From positions 20,351-84,350 of the forward strand of contig NZ_JTFC01000012.1 in NCBI RefSeq assembly GCF_003991225.1: a stretch of 64,000 nucleotides of DNA, read 5' to 3'. Under the pieces are notes generated by a model that saw only the letters and a list, made by a program, of their open reading frames with translations, searched no databases and was not told the DNA's origin. Below, piece by piece: positions 16,723-25,884 of this stretch. The translations under genes were made by a program, and so were the position numbers. The stretch comes from Candidatus Kurthia intestinigallinarum (GTDB taxonomy: Bacteria; Bacillota; Bacilli; Bacillales_A; Planococcaceae). Each line of letters starts with the position of its first letter. Position 1 is the first letter of the stretch.

Positions 16723-17271
16723 AAGAAGCGTGTTTTGGCTACGACATATTTCTGAATATGCGCCAACTGTATGTCATTTTGCTTACTGATGTACTAAGCA
16801 TCCGCTTTGTTTAATCATTATCACAAATAAATACGATTTATATGGCGATAGTTGTGATGCTTTGTTAACCACTTCATTAAAAAATCGGCTCTTATCTTCC
16901 CGTTTTGCCACATTTTGGGTTCATTTCGGCGCTCCGAGGGATATTTTCCACACAGCGCTTGTTTCATTTCGGGGCTTGATGTCGCATTTTTTGTATGACT
17001 TGAATAAATGACAGCACACGCGCTGTTTTGAGCAGCATACAACTAAAAATCGCCCGAAATTCGTGAAAATGGGTCGATTTTCGGGCTCTAGCGGCTAAAA
17101 TACGCCTTTTTCGTTTCTTAAAAATCGTGATTATTTGCGCTGAAAGTAGTAAATAAAAATTTTTGTTGACAGCATATGCAGGATATTTAGTAAGTATAGG
17201 CTTTTTATGTACGTGTTTTGTCCTTGTTTGGCACATATTTTCAATTATGTCGTAGCCAAAACACGCTTTCT
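16723..17271. mobile_element. ~550-bp non-coding element with terminal inverted repeats, copy 1
   Basis: The ends are inverted repeats: the left begins AGAAGCGTGTTTTGGCTACG and the right ends with ATGTCGTAGCCAAAACACGC followed by TTTCT. The repeats extend inward about 40 bp with mismatches. The interior includes a hairpin in which CGCCCGAAATT pairs with the region ending TTTCGGGC (about 17050-17092). The reverse complement is roughly 80% identical over its whole length to 57763-58308. There is no transposase, so it looks like a non-autonomous (MITE-like) element. The element that mobilises it is unknown. Confidence 0.7.
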
Positions 17272-17406
17272 AGCCTTATCGCGATTTTTTTCTGGCTCAC
17301 CAAAAAATCTAACTCCGTGTCCTCTCTCTCTTCATACTCATGAAGCAAATTTATTTCATTCAATGACCAATGCCTGTTAAAATTGATTTTTATTCTTTTA
17401 TCAAAT

Positions 17407-17417
17407 TATACAAATAT
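17407..17417 (+). repeat. Dispersed AT motif, variant copy
   Basis: TATACAAATAT, one mismatch, preceded by TTTTATCAAAT, between natB-like gene and the mobile region. Confidence 0.5.
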
Positions 17418-17418
17418 A

Positions 17419-17448
17419 AAAAAAAGGAACCGCATTATTTGCGATTCC
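17419..17448 (-). terminator. Terminator of the NatAB-like operon
   Basis: On the minus strand GGAATCGCA pairs with TGCGGTTCC and a long T run follows. Confidence 0.75.
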
Positions 17449-17456
17449 CTCTATTA

Positions 17457-18686
17457 TTACGTCGTAAATTTCCATACATTTTTAAATTTCGTCCAAATAC
17501 TACCCGTACTATATGTCAGTACACTGCGGCGATAAAGTGCCACAGTCGCCATAAATACGACTACCAATGTGATGAATAAAATAGCGAGTGAGATGATAGC
17601 CATGCTCAAACTTAAATCCGTTGAGCTATAGCGAAGCGGCATCAGCATCCCTGAAGTAAATGGTACGAATGATAAGATTTTCACAAGAATGGTATCTGGA
17701 TTTGTCATACCATATACAAGGCTGAAGAAGCCCGCCATCATAAGCATCATAAGTGGCATTGTTGCTTGCCCTGCTTCCTCAACTTTTGATACGAGGGACC
17801 CCATCAATGCACCTAGTGTTAAATACAGCAGCATTGTTAATAGGAAGAAGCCAATGACAATCCAAATGTACGCGCCTGATAAATCCTTTAACATATCCGC
17901 CGCAGTCGACCATAGATCAGCCTTAGCTAATTTTAAGCCAACAAGTGCAGTAACGACTAAAATGACAATTTGCGTAAAACCTAGTAAGAATACCGAAACG
18001 ATTTTGCCCATTAGATGCTGATTTGGGCGAATTGACGCCATTAGTACTTCAAGCACACGTGAGCCTTTTTCCGATGCAATATCGGTTGTAATCATGGATG
18101 CATATGTGATAACGAATAAGTAAATTAAGAAGCCCATGACGTATGATACGCCAATCCCAATCATTTTCGATGCAGAGCTTTTTCCACTGTCATCCTTTTT
18201 CAATGAAACCTCATCAATGACCGTTTGTGCATTTAATAACGTTTCTGCCTCATCGGATGATAAATTTAACTGCTGAATACCATATAATTTACTGGCTGTA
18301 TCCACATGTGTTTCAACCGTTTGCTGTGTCGCTAGCGAGGGTGAATCATAAGTGATAAACTGCGCATTTAATTTTGAATCCTTACCTGTTAAAATCAATG
18401 CGCCGTCATAATCGCCATCCTTCACTTTCTTTTCAAGTGTTTTCCGGTCTTCCGTTGTTGCCTCAAATTCCACATCCCCCTTTTCAGGGAATGTCGCACC
18501 GAGTTGCTTCGTTTCATCAACGAGCGCGACCTTTACCTGATCATCACCTGAAAATACATCTTTAATCGATGTCCAATTGACAGCTACTAAGATGACTGCC
18601 ATGTATAATAGCGTCATTAAAATAAATGATTTCGCCTTCACCTTCTGCAAGTAGTTTTGCTTAATGAGCAGGAGTGTTCTGTCCAT
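17457..18686 (-). CDS. ABC-2 type permease, NatB-like
   Basis: A 409-aa membrane protein. There is an N-terminal helix (about 20-40), a large extracytoplasmic domain (~45-165), then five or six C-terminal helices. DIASEKGSRVLEVLMAS in the first cytoplasmic loop is the ABC-2 permease signature of NatB-type sodium or drug exporters. ATG at 18686 was chosen since AGGTGG precedes it; GTG at 18695 is an alternative. It overlaps the ATPase gene by 26 nt, and the two form a two-gene operon. Substrate is not determined by sequence. Confidence 0.8.
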   Translation of the reverse strand: MDRTLLLIKQNYLQKVKAKSFILMTLLYMAVILVAVNWTSIKDVFSGDDQVKVALVDETKQLGATFPEKGDVEFEATTEDRKTLEKKVKDGDYDGALILTGKDSKLNAQFITYDSPSLATQQTVETHVDTASKLYGIQQLNLSSDEAETLLNAQTVIDEVSLKKDDSGKSSASKMIGIGVSYVMGFLIYLFVITYASMITTDIASEKGSRVLEVLMASIRPNQHLMGKIVSVFLLGFTQIVILVVTALVGLKLAKADLWSTAADMLKDLSGAYIWIVIGFFLLTMLLYLTLGALMGSLVSKVEEAGQATMPLMMLMMAGFFSLVYGMTNPDTILVKILSFVPFTSGMLMPLRYSSTDLSLSMAIISLAILFITLVVVFMATVALYRRSVLTYSTGSIWTKFKNVWKFTT

Positions 18687-19578
18687 CTTTGCCACCTACT
18701 TTCAATTTAAAGATTTCATCAAGCGATAAATAATCCATACTGAATTTTTCGATATACTGTCCACGCCCAATTCGCTCAAATAGCGCTGGCCCATGCGTTT
18801 CATTCTCTAGGCGCAGTGTATAGCCGTCATTCGTTTGTTTTACATTTACAACGCCATCAAGTGCCGCAAGCTCCGGCTTCGTCATCGCCGTACGCACACG
18901 TAAATTCACCTTACCATATTGCTCTTTTAATTCTTGTAAATCTCCTGAAAACAGCGATTTCCCTCGTTTTAAAATACATAGACGGTCACATAGCTCCTCG
19001 ACATTATCCATCTGGTGACTAGAGAATAAAATCGTCACGCCCTTATCGCGCAGCTCAATAATCGCTGACATTAACAATTCACGATTCACCGGATCGAGTC
19101 CACTAAACGGTTCATCTAAAATTAAAAATTGTGGTTCGTGAATAAAACTCGCAATCAGCTGTACCTTTTGCTGATTCCCTTTCGATAAGGTTTCTGCTTT
19201 GACCTTACGCTTTTCCTCTAAATCAAAACGCTCAAGCCAGTAATCAATTCGTGGCTTTAGCTCCTTTTTACTTTTCCCGTGTAATTCACCGAAAAAGTAA
19301 AGCTGTTCTTCTACTTTCATTTGTGGATAAATGCCGCGCTCTTCTGGTAAATAGCCTAGAAAATCACGATTCAAGTTATTCACTGATTCGCCATTCCATA
19401 AAATTTCACCTTCCGTCGTATCTTGCAAATTCAAAATCATCCGGAATGTTGTCGTCTTACCAGCACCATTTTGTCCAATAAGGCCAAAAATCTCGCCGCG
19501 ATTAATCGTAAAATCGATATGGTCCACAGCGACGAAATCACGGTATTTCTTCGTAACGTTCGACAATGCGAGTGTCAT
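18661..19578 (-). CDS. ABC transporter ATP-binding protein, NatA-like
   Basis: A 305-aa ATPase. Walker A is GQNGAGKTT (35-43), the signature is LSKGNQQKVQ (ABC motif with G-N-Q), Walker B FLILDEPFSGLDP, and the switch His lies in SSHQMDNVEELCD. The C-terminal ~80 residues form the DUF4162-like extension common in NatA-type exporters. It is the first gene of the operon and drives export through the overlapping permease. GGAGGG precedes the ATG. Confidence 0.85.
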   Translation of the reverse strand: MTLALSNVTKKYRDFVAVDHIDFTINRGEIFGLIGQNGAGKTTTFRMILNLQDTTEGEILWNGESVNNLNRDFLGYLPEERGIYPQMKVEEQLYFFGELHGKSKKELKPRIDYWLERFDLEEKRKVKAETLSKGNQQKVQLIASFIHEPQFLILDEPFSGLDPVNRELLMSAIIELRDKGVTILFSSHQMDNVEELCDRLCILKRGKSLFSGDLQELKEQYGKVNLRVRTAMTKPELAALDGVVNVKQTNDGYTLRLENETHGPALFERIGRGQYIEKFSMDYLSLDEIFKLKVGGKDGQNTPAH

Positions 19579-19637
19579 GGGGTTATCCCTCCTTTTAAAA
19601 TCACATACTCTGTTTAACTATACCCGTTATATCCATA

Positions 19638-19669
19638 CAAAAAAAGGGACTTTATGAAAAAAGTCCCTT
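19638..19669 (-). terminator. Terminator after the SpoIIM-like gene
   Basis: GGGACTTTTTT pairs with a matching AAAGTCCC arm, followed by a T run on the minus strand. Confidence 0.8.
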
Positions 19670-19676
19670 GTTACTA

Positions 19677-20303
19677 TTAACGGTAACCCCATGCAAGTAG
19701 AATAGGGGTAATATAACTCTCAATAAGTCCTGCTACAAGCATTCCTGGTGTTAAAACGAAAATGAGTTGCAGCAATGCTTTTTTAATTTCTGTACCGATT
19801 TGGTTATTCTGGAATTTCGAAAAAATCCATTTGTAGATAGCATTGTTTATTTTCATGGCAATGGCAATCGCAATAATAATCATCGGTAGCTCGATAATAC
19901 CATGTGGTAAAATACCTAGCACAAAACTTTTGAAAACACCCTGTCCTGTACCATGCATAATGTAGGCTACCATACCAATCATCGCACTATTAACCGCAAA
20001 TGTAATCATATATAGCGGTAGCGGAATGAGTGCTAGTAACAATACCTGTGCACAAACCATCCAGTTATTCGAGAAAATATGCCAAAACGTTTCATGCCTT
20101 TCTTGCTTTGATAGCTCCTCGACAGCTTCCTTGCCGCCAAGCATATCCATGATTTGCTCCATAATTTTCATGACATCTACTTTACCGACGCTTAAACCAA
20201 CATAAGTCGCAACAGCGATAATGACGCCAATAATCCCAAATTGAATAATTGCCTTCTTATAATGCCCTTTTAAATCTTGATATGTACTTTGAATAATTGT
20301 CAT
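19677..20303 (-). CDS. SpoIIM-like (DUF95) membrane protein
   Basis: A 208-aa protein with about five transmembrane segments. The block LGILPHGIIELPMIIIAIAIA (in parts) near 130-150 is the conserved core of the SpoIIM/DUF95 family: a Pro-His-Gly-x-x-Glu motif at a membrane boundary. SpoIIM takes part in the engulfment complex of sporulation, but many DUF95 paralogs outside sporulation operons have unknown roles, and this solitary gene is one of those. ATG at 20303 follows AAAAGGTTGTG. Confidence 0.75.
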   Translation of the reverse strand: MTIIQSTYQDLKGHYKKAIIQFGIIGVIIAVATYVGLSVGKVDVMKIMEQIMDMLGGKEAVEELSKQERHETFWHIFSNNWMVCAQVLLLALIPLPLYMITFAVNSAMIGMVAYIMHGTGQGVFKSFVLGILPHGIIELPMIIIAIAIAMKINNAIYKWIFSKFQNNQIGTEIKKALLQLIFVLTPGMLVAGLIESYITPILLAWGYR

Positions 20304-20694
20304 CACAACCTTTTATAGATTTATCATTTTATACAACTATACTTTTTTTTCGTTCCATGTCTAACATATGTGAACTAACTATTACTTATAGCTATTCCTA
20401 TCATATCATGTTTGCAGTCACCAATCATGCCATAGTCAAAAGCGTTTATTAGCAGTTTGTTATACGATAGCGTGTAGCGTATTGAAAAGGCTCATACTTA
20501 TCAAAAAAAGAATGCCTATCTATTATTAATCTAGTTTTTTGTACGATTATGATTTTATATAATTATACTTTTATTCAAATAGTCTATGCTAGCGCTCTCC
20601 TATGTACCAATTCATTCTGATAGATAGACCTTTATCAAATACACGCTTAGATAGAAAAAAGCAGGAATCATATGCGATTCCTGCTTCTACATAA
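20304..20694. other. 391-bp AT-rich intergenic region
   Basis: It holds a variant of the dispersed AT motif at 20330-20340 (TATACAACTAT), a second AT-rich stretch resembling its flank near 20550-20575, and the terminator of the acetate transporter. No coding frame with a ribosome-binding site was seen. Confidence 0.6.
20655..20688 (-). terminator. Terminator of the acetate transporter gene
   Basis: GAAGCAGGAATCGCATATGA pairs with itself as a hairpin (GCAGGAATC/GATTCCTGC), with T run on the minus strand. Confidence 0.8.
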
Positions 20695-21357
20695 TTAGTG
20701 TGATGATGCTTGTTCTGCTGCTTGCTCACCATGTTTTGCAGCATAGCGCTCACGTGTGATAACGCCAAATGGTTTGCCTAGTGGTAAGAATGCAAAGCCG
20801 AAATGTTTGTTTAATGTGTTAGCACCTGCACCGTATAGGCCAAGTAATGCCACAATCAGTTCAGACCAAGCTGCTACTTCATGCATTGCGTGCTCCATGA
20901 TACCTAATGAGCTTAGTGATAAGCCTAGGAATAGGAAGTTAATCATGAAGAAGATAAAGAATAACACTTTGTTTGTTTCAAGTGCACCGATTGTCATAAA
21001 GATTGTAAATACTAAATAACCTAAGTAAACGACACCTAATTGTTTTGGATCAACGGCTGCAAATGATTCGCCAAGTAAGCCAGCTTGTGCCATCCAGCTA
21101 CCTCCAACTGCTAACCAGAAAAATCCGTATGCGGCAAAGGCTGTCGCACCGAATGTGTTATTTAATTTTGCATCTAGAATTGACGCGTATATTTGTGCAA
21201 ATCCTCCAAGAAGAATCGCCCATGGTAAAACGAATCCAAGACCCTCTGTCCATCCTAATTTTTGTGTTGATGCGACGAATGTTACGATTGCTAGACCGAA
21301 TAAACCGATTCCTGATGGGTCTGCAATAGGCATACGTACTGTTGTAATATTTTTCAT
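20695..21357 (-). CDS. GPR1/FUN34/YaaH (SatP) family acetate transporter
   Basis: A 220-aa protein with six transmembrane segments. The N-terminal signature reads ADPSGIGLFGLAIVTF (about 10-25), equivalent to the family's NPAPLGLxGF motif. The family imports acetate and succinate with protons. ATG at 21357 is preceded by AGGGGGAAC; the longer frame to 21477 lacks a site. It is monocistronic. Acetate uptake is shared with the SLC5-type symporter at 44.9 kb. Confidence 0.85.
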   Translation of the reverse strand: MKNITTVRMPIADPSGIGLFGLAIVTFVASTQKLGWTEGLGFVLPWAILLGGFAQIYASILDAKLNNTFGATAFAAYGFFWLAVGGSWMAQAGLLGESFAAVDPKQLGVVYLGYLVFTIFMTIGALETNKVLFFIFFMINFLFLGLSLSSLGIMEHAMHEVAAWSELIVALLGLYGAGANTLNKHFGFAFLPLGKPFGVITRERYAAKHGEQAAEQASSH

Positions 21358-21668
21358 ATGTAGTTCCCCCTGACTGCTGTTTCGTGCTGTTTTTTTCTTT
21401 CTAAAACAAATATTAACCGTTTTCATCAAACAATACACAATTTTGACACAAATAAGCGATTTTTCGACATTTCTCAAAAGATTACTTACTTGAAAAAGAA
21501 AATAAAGTTTCTAAACAGAAAATAATAATTTAAACGAGCGTATTTGTGTACTATAACAGATAGGATATTAATTAACAAAAAAATCCATTTTTTATCTTTT
21601 TTATTTCTTATAGTAATACAGTTAGTATATGATGGTCCTATAGACTAAAGATTGTGAGGTGATCTATC

Positions 21669-22445
21669 TTGATCTTTCTGGAAATTGTTCGAGAGCAATG
21701 GTTGAAAAACATATCGTATACGATGTCATTTCTTTTTTCGATGCTTATTTTGATTTGGTTATTACCATTTTTAATGCATCATTTTGTTATTCAACAACTC
21801 GACGTGTCAGAGATTTCATTTATTATTTGCTTAGTCGCGTTATTTCTTATATTAGTTCAAACACTATTCCATACACTAAGCGAGCTACAACGCTTATATA
21901 ATGAACGGGACCTCTCTTTTTACTTACCTATTCCAATTTGGAAAATCATATGTAGTCGTCTGCTTGTTGAGCTCTGCATTAGTTCACTTGCGCTTATCGG
22001 CATTCTTTCATCCATGCTCTTTGCATTATTGCATGATGATGCGTATTCACTGCAACTAATCACAGCCGTCTTAACATTGATGTTTTTTGTACTACTCTAT
22101 GCGCTACTAACGATGCTCGCGGTGTCCTTAGTTCTTTTCCCACTATGGCATATTTGTACAAAATATATCGGTAAATGGTGTTATCTCGTCTTTTTAGTGT
22201 TACTTATCGTAGGAACCGTATTGTTTTACCGTTTTGAGCAAAGTTATGTCTACAAGCATTTTATAGAAATCGGACCGACATATAATAGCCTGTTTAAATT
22301 TAAAGAAGTGAATAGCCACCGATTTTTGAACATTGAAAATTTTTATACGAATGTGCATATTTTTGAGGACACCTTTCTTTTCATTATTTCCCTAGCTTGT
22401 TTCTTCGGAGGGCTGATGTGGACAAAACGCATTATGCTGAAGTAA
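21669..22445 (+). CDS. Polytopic membrane protein of an ABC-2 cluster
   Basis: A 258-aa protein with about six hydrophobic helices and an amphipathic N-terminus. The TTG start at 21669 has GAGGTGAT upstream at 7 nt. No enzymatic motif is visible. It is followed 51 nt later by an ATPase gene, so it is probably the permease partner of that ATPase. Substrate unknown. Confidence 0.6.
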   Translation: MIFLEIVREQWLKNISYTMSFLFSMLILIWLLPFLMHHFVIQQLDVSEISFIICLVALFLILVQTLFHTLSELQRLYNERDLSFYLPIPIWKIICSRLLVELCISSLALIGILSSMLFALLHDDAYSLQLITAVLTLMFFVLLYALLTMLAVSLVLFPLWHICTKYIGKWCYLVFLVLLIVGTVLFYRFEQSYVYKHFIEIGPTYNSLFKFKEVNSHRFLNIENFYTNVHIFEDTFLFIISLACFFGGLMWTKRIMLK

Positions 22446-22496
22446 GTGGAACGTGGTGCGCAACGATAACGTCTTTATAAGAAGGAGGAGGTTTCT

Positions 22497-23195
22497 ATGT
22501 ATACCATTCAAAATTTAAGTTATGCCTATGGTTCGAAAACCGTTTTATCGAACATATCCTTTACATTACCACTTGGGAAGGTCATTGCGCTTACTGGTGA
22601 GAATGGTAGCGGGAAGTCAACGCTGCTTCGTCTCCTTGCGGGCACAATGCAGCCCACAAACGGCAAAATTTCATACAATCAGCATCCAGTGACAAATCTG
22701 GTTTCAAAACATGTAAGCTATATGCCCGACACGGATAACTATTTTTTAAAACGCACAGGTGATCAGGTTTTTGAATTTTATGATACGGTTTTCGATGATT
22801 TTTGCTTAAATAAAGCCTATGAAATTGCTGAATTTTTGAAAATCGATGGCTCAAAACTGATCAAAGATTTATCAAAAGGCCAGCGTGGACGTTTGAAAAT
22901 GGCTGTCGTGCTTGCACGTAATACGCCCTACTATTTACTAGACGAGCCATTCAGTGGACTTGACCCAATTGTCCGGGCTCAATTAATTGACGGGTTAATG
23001 GAATTTACAGACCTCTCAAAGCAAACTATTTTATTATCTACACATGAATTAAGTGAAGTAGAGCGTATTACTGATGGTTTGCTATTGCTCCATGACGGCA
23101 AAATTTTATCGTACGAAGCAATGGAGGACATTCGAAAAGAATGGAAACAGGACGCAGTTAGCTGGATGAAATCACAATATGAGAGGGTGGACTAA
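22497..23195 (+). CDS. ABC transporter ATP-binding protein
   Basis: A 232-aa ATPase: Walker A GENGSGKST (about 34-42), signature LSKGQRGRLK, Walker B YYLLDEPFSGLDP and switch STHELSEVE. It is short, without C-terminal extension. GAAGGAGGAGG precedes the ATG. It directly abuts the next ATPase gene (TAA then ATG), giving one operon with two ATPases and two membrane proteins. Confidence 0.85.
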   Translation: MYTIQNLSYAYGSKTVLSNISFTLPLGKVIALTGENGSGKSTLLRLLAGTMQPTNGKISYNQHPVTNLVSKHVSYMPDTDNYFLKRTGDQVFEFYDTVFDDFCLNKAYEIAEFLKIDGSKLIKDLSKGQRGRLKMAVVLARNTPYYLLDEPFSGLDPIVRAQLIDGLMEFTDLSKQTILLSTHELSEVERITDGLLLLHDGKILSYEAMEDIRKEWKQDAVSWMKSQYERVD

Positions 23196-24107
23196 ATGGA
23201 GCCATTCGTACGCGTCAAAAACGTATCAAAGACGATTCGTGGCAAACAAATTATTCAAGCAATTAATTTTGATTTAATACCTGGACAAATTACAGGCTTT
23301 ATCGGACCGAATGGCGCTGGTAAAACAACGACCATTCGTATTATGACCGGTCTTATGAAGCCAACAAGTGGCGAGGTCGAAATTGGTGGTATTTCGATGC
23401 AGAAAAATTTCAGCGAAGCTATTCGCCCAGTTGGAGTTATCGTTGAAAATCCCGAGATGTATAGCTATTTATCAGGCTATAAAAATTTACTGCATTTTGC
23501 ACGTATGCATGATAAGGCATCAAAAGACGAGCTTGCACGCATTATCGATCAAGTTGGTTTAACGGACCGAATTCACGAAAAAGTTTCGACTTATTCACTT
23601 GGTATGCGTCAGCGTCTCGGCCTTGCACAGGCACTACTGCATAAGCCAAAATTTTTAATTTTGGACGAACCAACAAATGGCTTAGACCCTGCTGGTATTC
23701 GTGAACTACGCGTATTACTTCGGAAATTAGCTGATGAAGAAGGCGTGGCGGTATTAGTATCAAGTCACTTATTAACTGAAATTGAATTAATGTGCGACCG
23801 TATCATTATTATTCAACGAGGACAAATTGTTGAAACACGTGACATTCGTGCATCGCAGCAAAGTCGTTACCGCTTCGATATTGAAAATGAAGGTCTAGAA
23901 ATATTGAATTCATACAATTATACATTTACACAATTAGAAAACTTTACAATTGTTGATATCGAACGCGACCAAGTTCCAGCACTTATTGCACAGCTCGTCG
24001 AAAAAAATATCGCCATTTACGCAGTAACTCCTTATCAGGAATCACTCGAAGATCAATTCTTACAAGTAACAGGAGGTGACATGCATGTTCCAACTCATAC
24101 AAAATGA
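23196..24107 (+). CDS. ABC transporter ATP-binding protein (second)
   Basis: A 303-aa ATPase: Walker A GPNGAGKTT near 38-46, signature YSLGMRQRLGLAQAL, Walker B FLILDEPTNGLDP, and SSHLLTEIELMCD. The C-terminal ~80 residues form a regulatory extension. This type is close to the BcrA/BceA-like exporters used in peptide-antibiotic immunity. It overlaps the permease gene by 23 nt, marking them as translationally coupled partners. Confidence 0.85.
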   Translation: MEPFVRVKNVSKTIRGKQIIQAINFDLIPGQITGFIGPNGAGKTTTIRIMTGLMKPTSGEVEIGGISMQKNFSEAIRPVGVIVENPEMYSYLSGYKNLLHFARMHDKASKDELARIIDQVGLTDRIHEKVSTYSLGMRQRLGLAQALLHKPKFLILDEPTNGLDPAGIRELRVLLRKLADEEGVAVLVSSHLLTEIELMCDRIIIIQRGQIVETRDIRASQQSRYRFDIENEGLEILNSYNYTFTQLENFTIVDIERDQVPALIAQLVEKNIAIYAVTPYQESLEDQFLQVTGGDMHVPTHTK

Positions 24108-25011
24108 ACGCATGAAGATATGGGCTAAAAAAGGTAGCTGGATTATGCTGGCACTTCTTGTTTTAGCAATTGTCGGCTACGGCATTTTATCAAATTCTAT
24201 TGCAAGTGATTCGAGTAACTGGAAAGCAGACGAACAAAGTACAATCGCTGCTAACAAAGAAATGCTAGATGAGGAAGGTATTGACGAGACCACGAAGAAA
24301 GACCTCGAAGAGACTATTGCCATTTCACAATATCGCTTAGACAATAATGTGGCACCACTTAGCTCAGAAAGCGTGCAAGGTCATATGCAAGCTGCGCCAT
24401 ATTTTATGATGTTTGTGCTACTGTTTGTTGTCATTGTAGCCGGTGGCATTGTTTCAAGTGAATTTTCAAAGGGCACAATTAAAATGTTACTGACACGTCC
24501 AGTATCTCGCTTTAAAATTCTACTATCAAAACTATTAGCCGTTGTAGAATTCGCTGTGCTATTATCAATTGTCACAATCGTTTTAAACTATATTGTTGCG
24601 CTACTATTTTTCGGTAATGCGACCGGTGCAAATTTAATAATGGATAATGGACAAGTAACAGAAGTGAATATTTGGAAAAGTATCTTTATGTCATTTGGCT
24701 TCCAATTTATCGCCATAATCATGAGTATGTTATTCGCCTTTATGCTAGGTGTGGTATTCCGTTCAAGCAGCCTTGCAATTGGATTAACTATTTTTATTTC
24801 ACTATTATCAACAACCATTACATTGTTCTTAACAAAATACGAATTTATCAAATTTATTTGGTTTGCAGTGCAAGATTTAGAAGGCATTTATCATGGGCAA
24901 GGCATACTCGATGTCTCATTCCCATTTGCTATCATGATTCAAATCATTTATGCGATTATCTTTTTAGTCATCGCTTTTATCACGTTTATGAAATCAGATA
25001 TCACCGCATAG
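24085..25011 (+). CDS. ABC-2 family permease with large extracellular N-terminal loop
   Basis: A 308-aa protein. Helix 1 (about 20-40) is followed by a ~60-residue acidic and helical extracellular loop, then five helices; GGIVSSEFSKGTIKMLLTRPVSR is the ABC-2 signature block (quoted region within the cytoplasmic loop after helix 2). ATG at 24085 was chosen over GTG at 24076 for its spacing from AGGAGG. It pairs with the upstream ATPase. Lantibiotic or bacitracin-type immunity is possible but not shown. Confidence 0.8.
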   Translation: MFQLIQNERMKIWAKKGSWIMLALLVLAIVGYGILSNSIASDSSNWKADEQSTIAANKEMLDEEGIDETTKKDLEETIAISQYRLDNNVAPLSSESVQGHMQAAPYFMMFVLLFVVIVAGGIVSSEFSKGTIKMLLTRPVSRFKILLSKLLAVVEFAVLLSIVTIVLNYIVALLFFGNATGANLIMDNGQVTEVNIWKSIFMSFGFQFIAIIMSMLFAFMLGVVFRSSSLAIGLTIFISLLSTTITLFLTKYEFIKFIWFAVQDLEGIYHGQGILDVSFPFAIMIQIIYAIIFLVIAFITFMKSDITA

Positions 25012-25044
25012 TTTAAAGAGAACGGTTAGAACTAGACTACTATG

Positions 25045-25082
25045 AAAAAAGCTCCAATGCTTTAAAGCATTGGAGCTTTTTT
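25045..25082 (+). terminator. Terminator of the ABC operon
   Basis: A perfect hairpin GCTCCAATGCTTTAAAGCAT with its complementary arm, bounded by A and T runs. Confidence 0.9.
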
Positions 25083-25122
25083 ATAAATCAATCATTTTAT
25101 ATTTTGATAAAATGATAAATTA

Positions 25123-25133
25123 ATAATTGTATA
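25123..25133 (-). repeat. Dispersed AT motif, exact core
   Basis: TATACAATTAT on the minus strand between convergent genes, flanked by TTAATTTATCATTTTATC. Confidence 0.6.
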
Positions 25134-25141
25134 ATTTTTTG

Positions 25142-25696
25142 TCACTTAATCCTTTCTGGGGGCAACAATGCGCGTACCTTTTCAGTTGTTGAAAAGGACG
25201 TATTTTTTGAAAAAATAGCGAGTGCTGTTCCCGCATTAGGTAAATAGTAAAGCGTTTCGCCCTCCTCTAAATTTACATGAACGCCAGAACCCTGCCAGCG
25301 ATTCCTCGTCAAAAATTGCTGTTTATTTGTTGACCAAAATACGAGATCTTCCATATTACTAAGTAACTCCACTAGTGGTGACATGCCTTGAAATTGTTGA
25401 CTATCATTAATTTTAAACATTATCTTCCAACGATCTTTAGCTCGTGTTTTTTTATAATAAGTTATGTCATACTGCAGTCGCAGGTCATCAAAAAGCTCAA
25501 CAAATGATTCCGACGTTTCCAGATAAACATACAATGGAAATGACTGACTCTGTTTCATCACTACCTCAATTACTTCAAATGGTAATTTCTCTGTATCTGG
25601 AAAAGCTAACTCATAGACACAAGCATCTTTACTATTTAAATGAAATAGCGTAGGCTTCCACTCATTAAGCGATGATTGATAAATTTGACACTTCAT
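25142..25696 (-). CDS. Hypothetical protein adjoining the replication region
   Basis: A 184-aa soluble protein of no recognised family. It starts MKCQIYQSS at 25696, chosen because AGAGGTG lies 5 nt upstream. It is rich in aromatic residues with alternating strands and has no signal peptide or membrane segment. It is flanked on both sides by copies of the dispersed AT motif. Function unknown. Confidence 0.55.
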   Translation of the reverse strand: MKCQIYQSSLNEWKPTLFHLNSKDACVYELAFPDTEKLPFEVIEVVMKQSQSFPLYVYLETSESFVELFDDLRLQYDITYYKKTRAKDRWKIMFKINDSQQFQGMSPLVELLSNMEDLVFWSTNKQQFLTRNRWQGSGVHVNLEEGETLYYLPNAGTALAIFSKNTSFSTTEKVRALLPPERIK

Positions 25697-25739
25697 AAGG
25701 CACCTCTTATCTAAACAATTTTTCATTAAAATATAGAAT

Positions 25740-25750
25740 TATACAATTAT
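25740..25750 (+). repeat. Dispersed AT motif, exact core
   Basis: TATACAATTAT, in the 184-bp gap next to the rep gene, 60 bp from the following copy. Confidence 0.6.
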
Positions 25751-25806
25751 ATTTTTTTGAGTTTCTTCCTATTATATAGTACGCAGTATTAATCGTTGTC
25801 TTTTTG

Positions 25807-25817
25807 ATAATTGTATA
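25807..25817 (-). repeat. Dispersed AT motif, exact core
   Basis: TATACAATTAT on the minus strand, with TTTATCAAAT on the 5' side and ATCAAAA on the 3' side, giving the longest match to the consensus. Confidence 0.65.
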
Positions 25818-25830
25818 ATTTGATAAATGT

Positions 25831-25884
25831 AAAAAAGTTGAATGCCTTTAGCAATACTTTCTTCTGCAGGCATTCAACTTTTAT
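25831..25884 (-). terminator. Terminator of the rep gene
   Basis: AAAAGTTGAATGCC pairs with GGCATTCAACTTTT around a ~25-nt loop; it overlaps the final codons of rep. Confidence 0.75.

Noticed and set aside
16821..17236. Two overlapping minus-strand frames of 73 and 90 residues inside the ~550-bp element
   Set aside because: They are not preserved as frames in the second copy, lack ribosome-binding sites, and DNA conservation does not follow codons.
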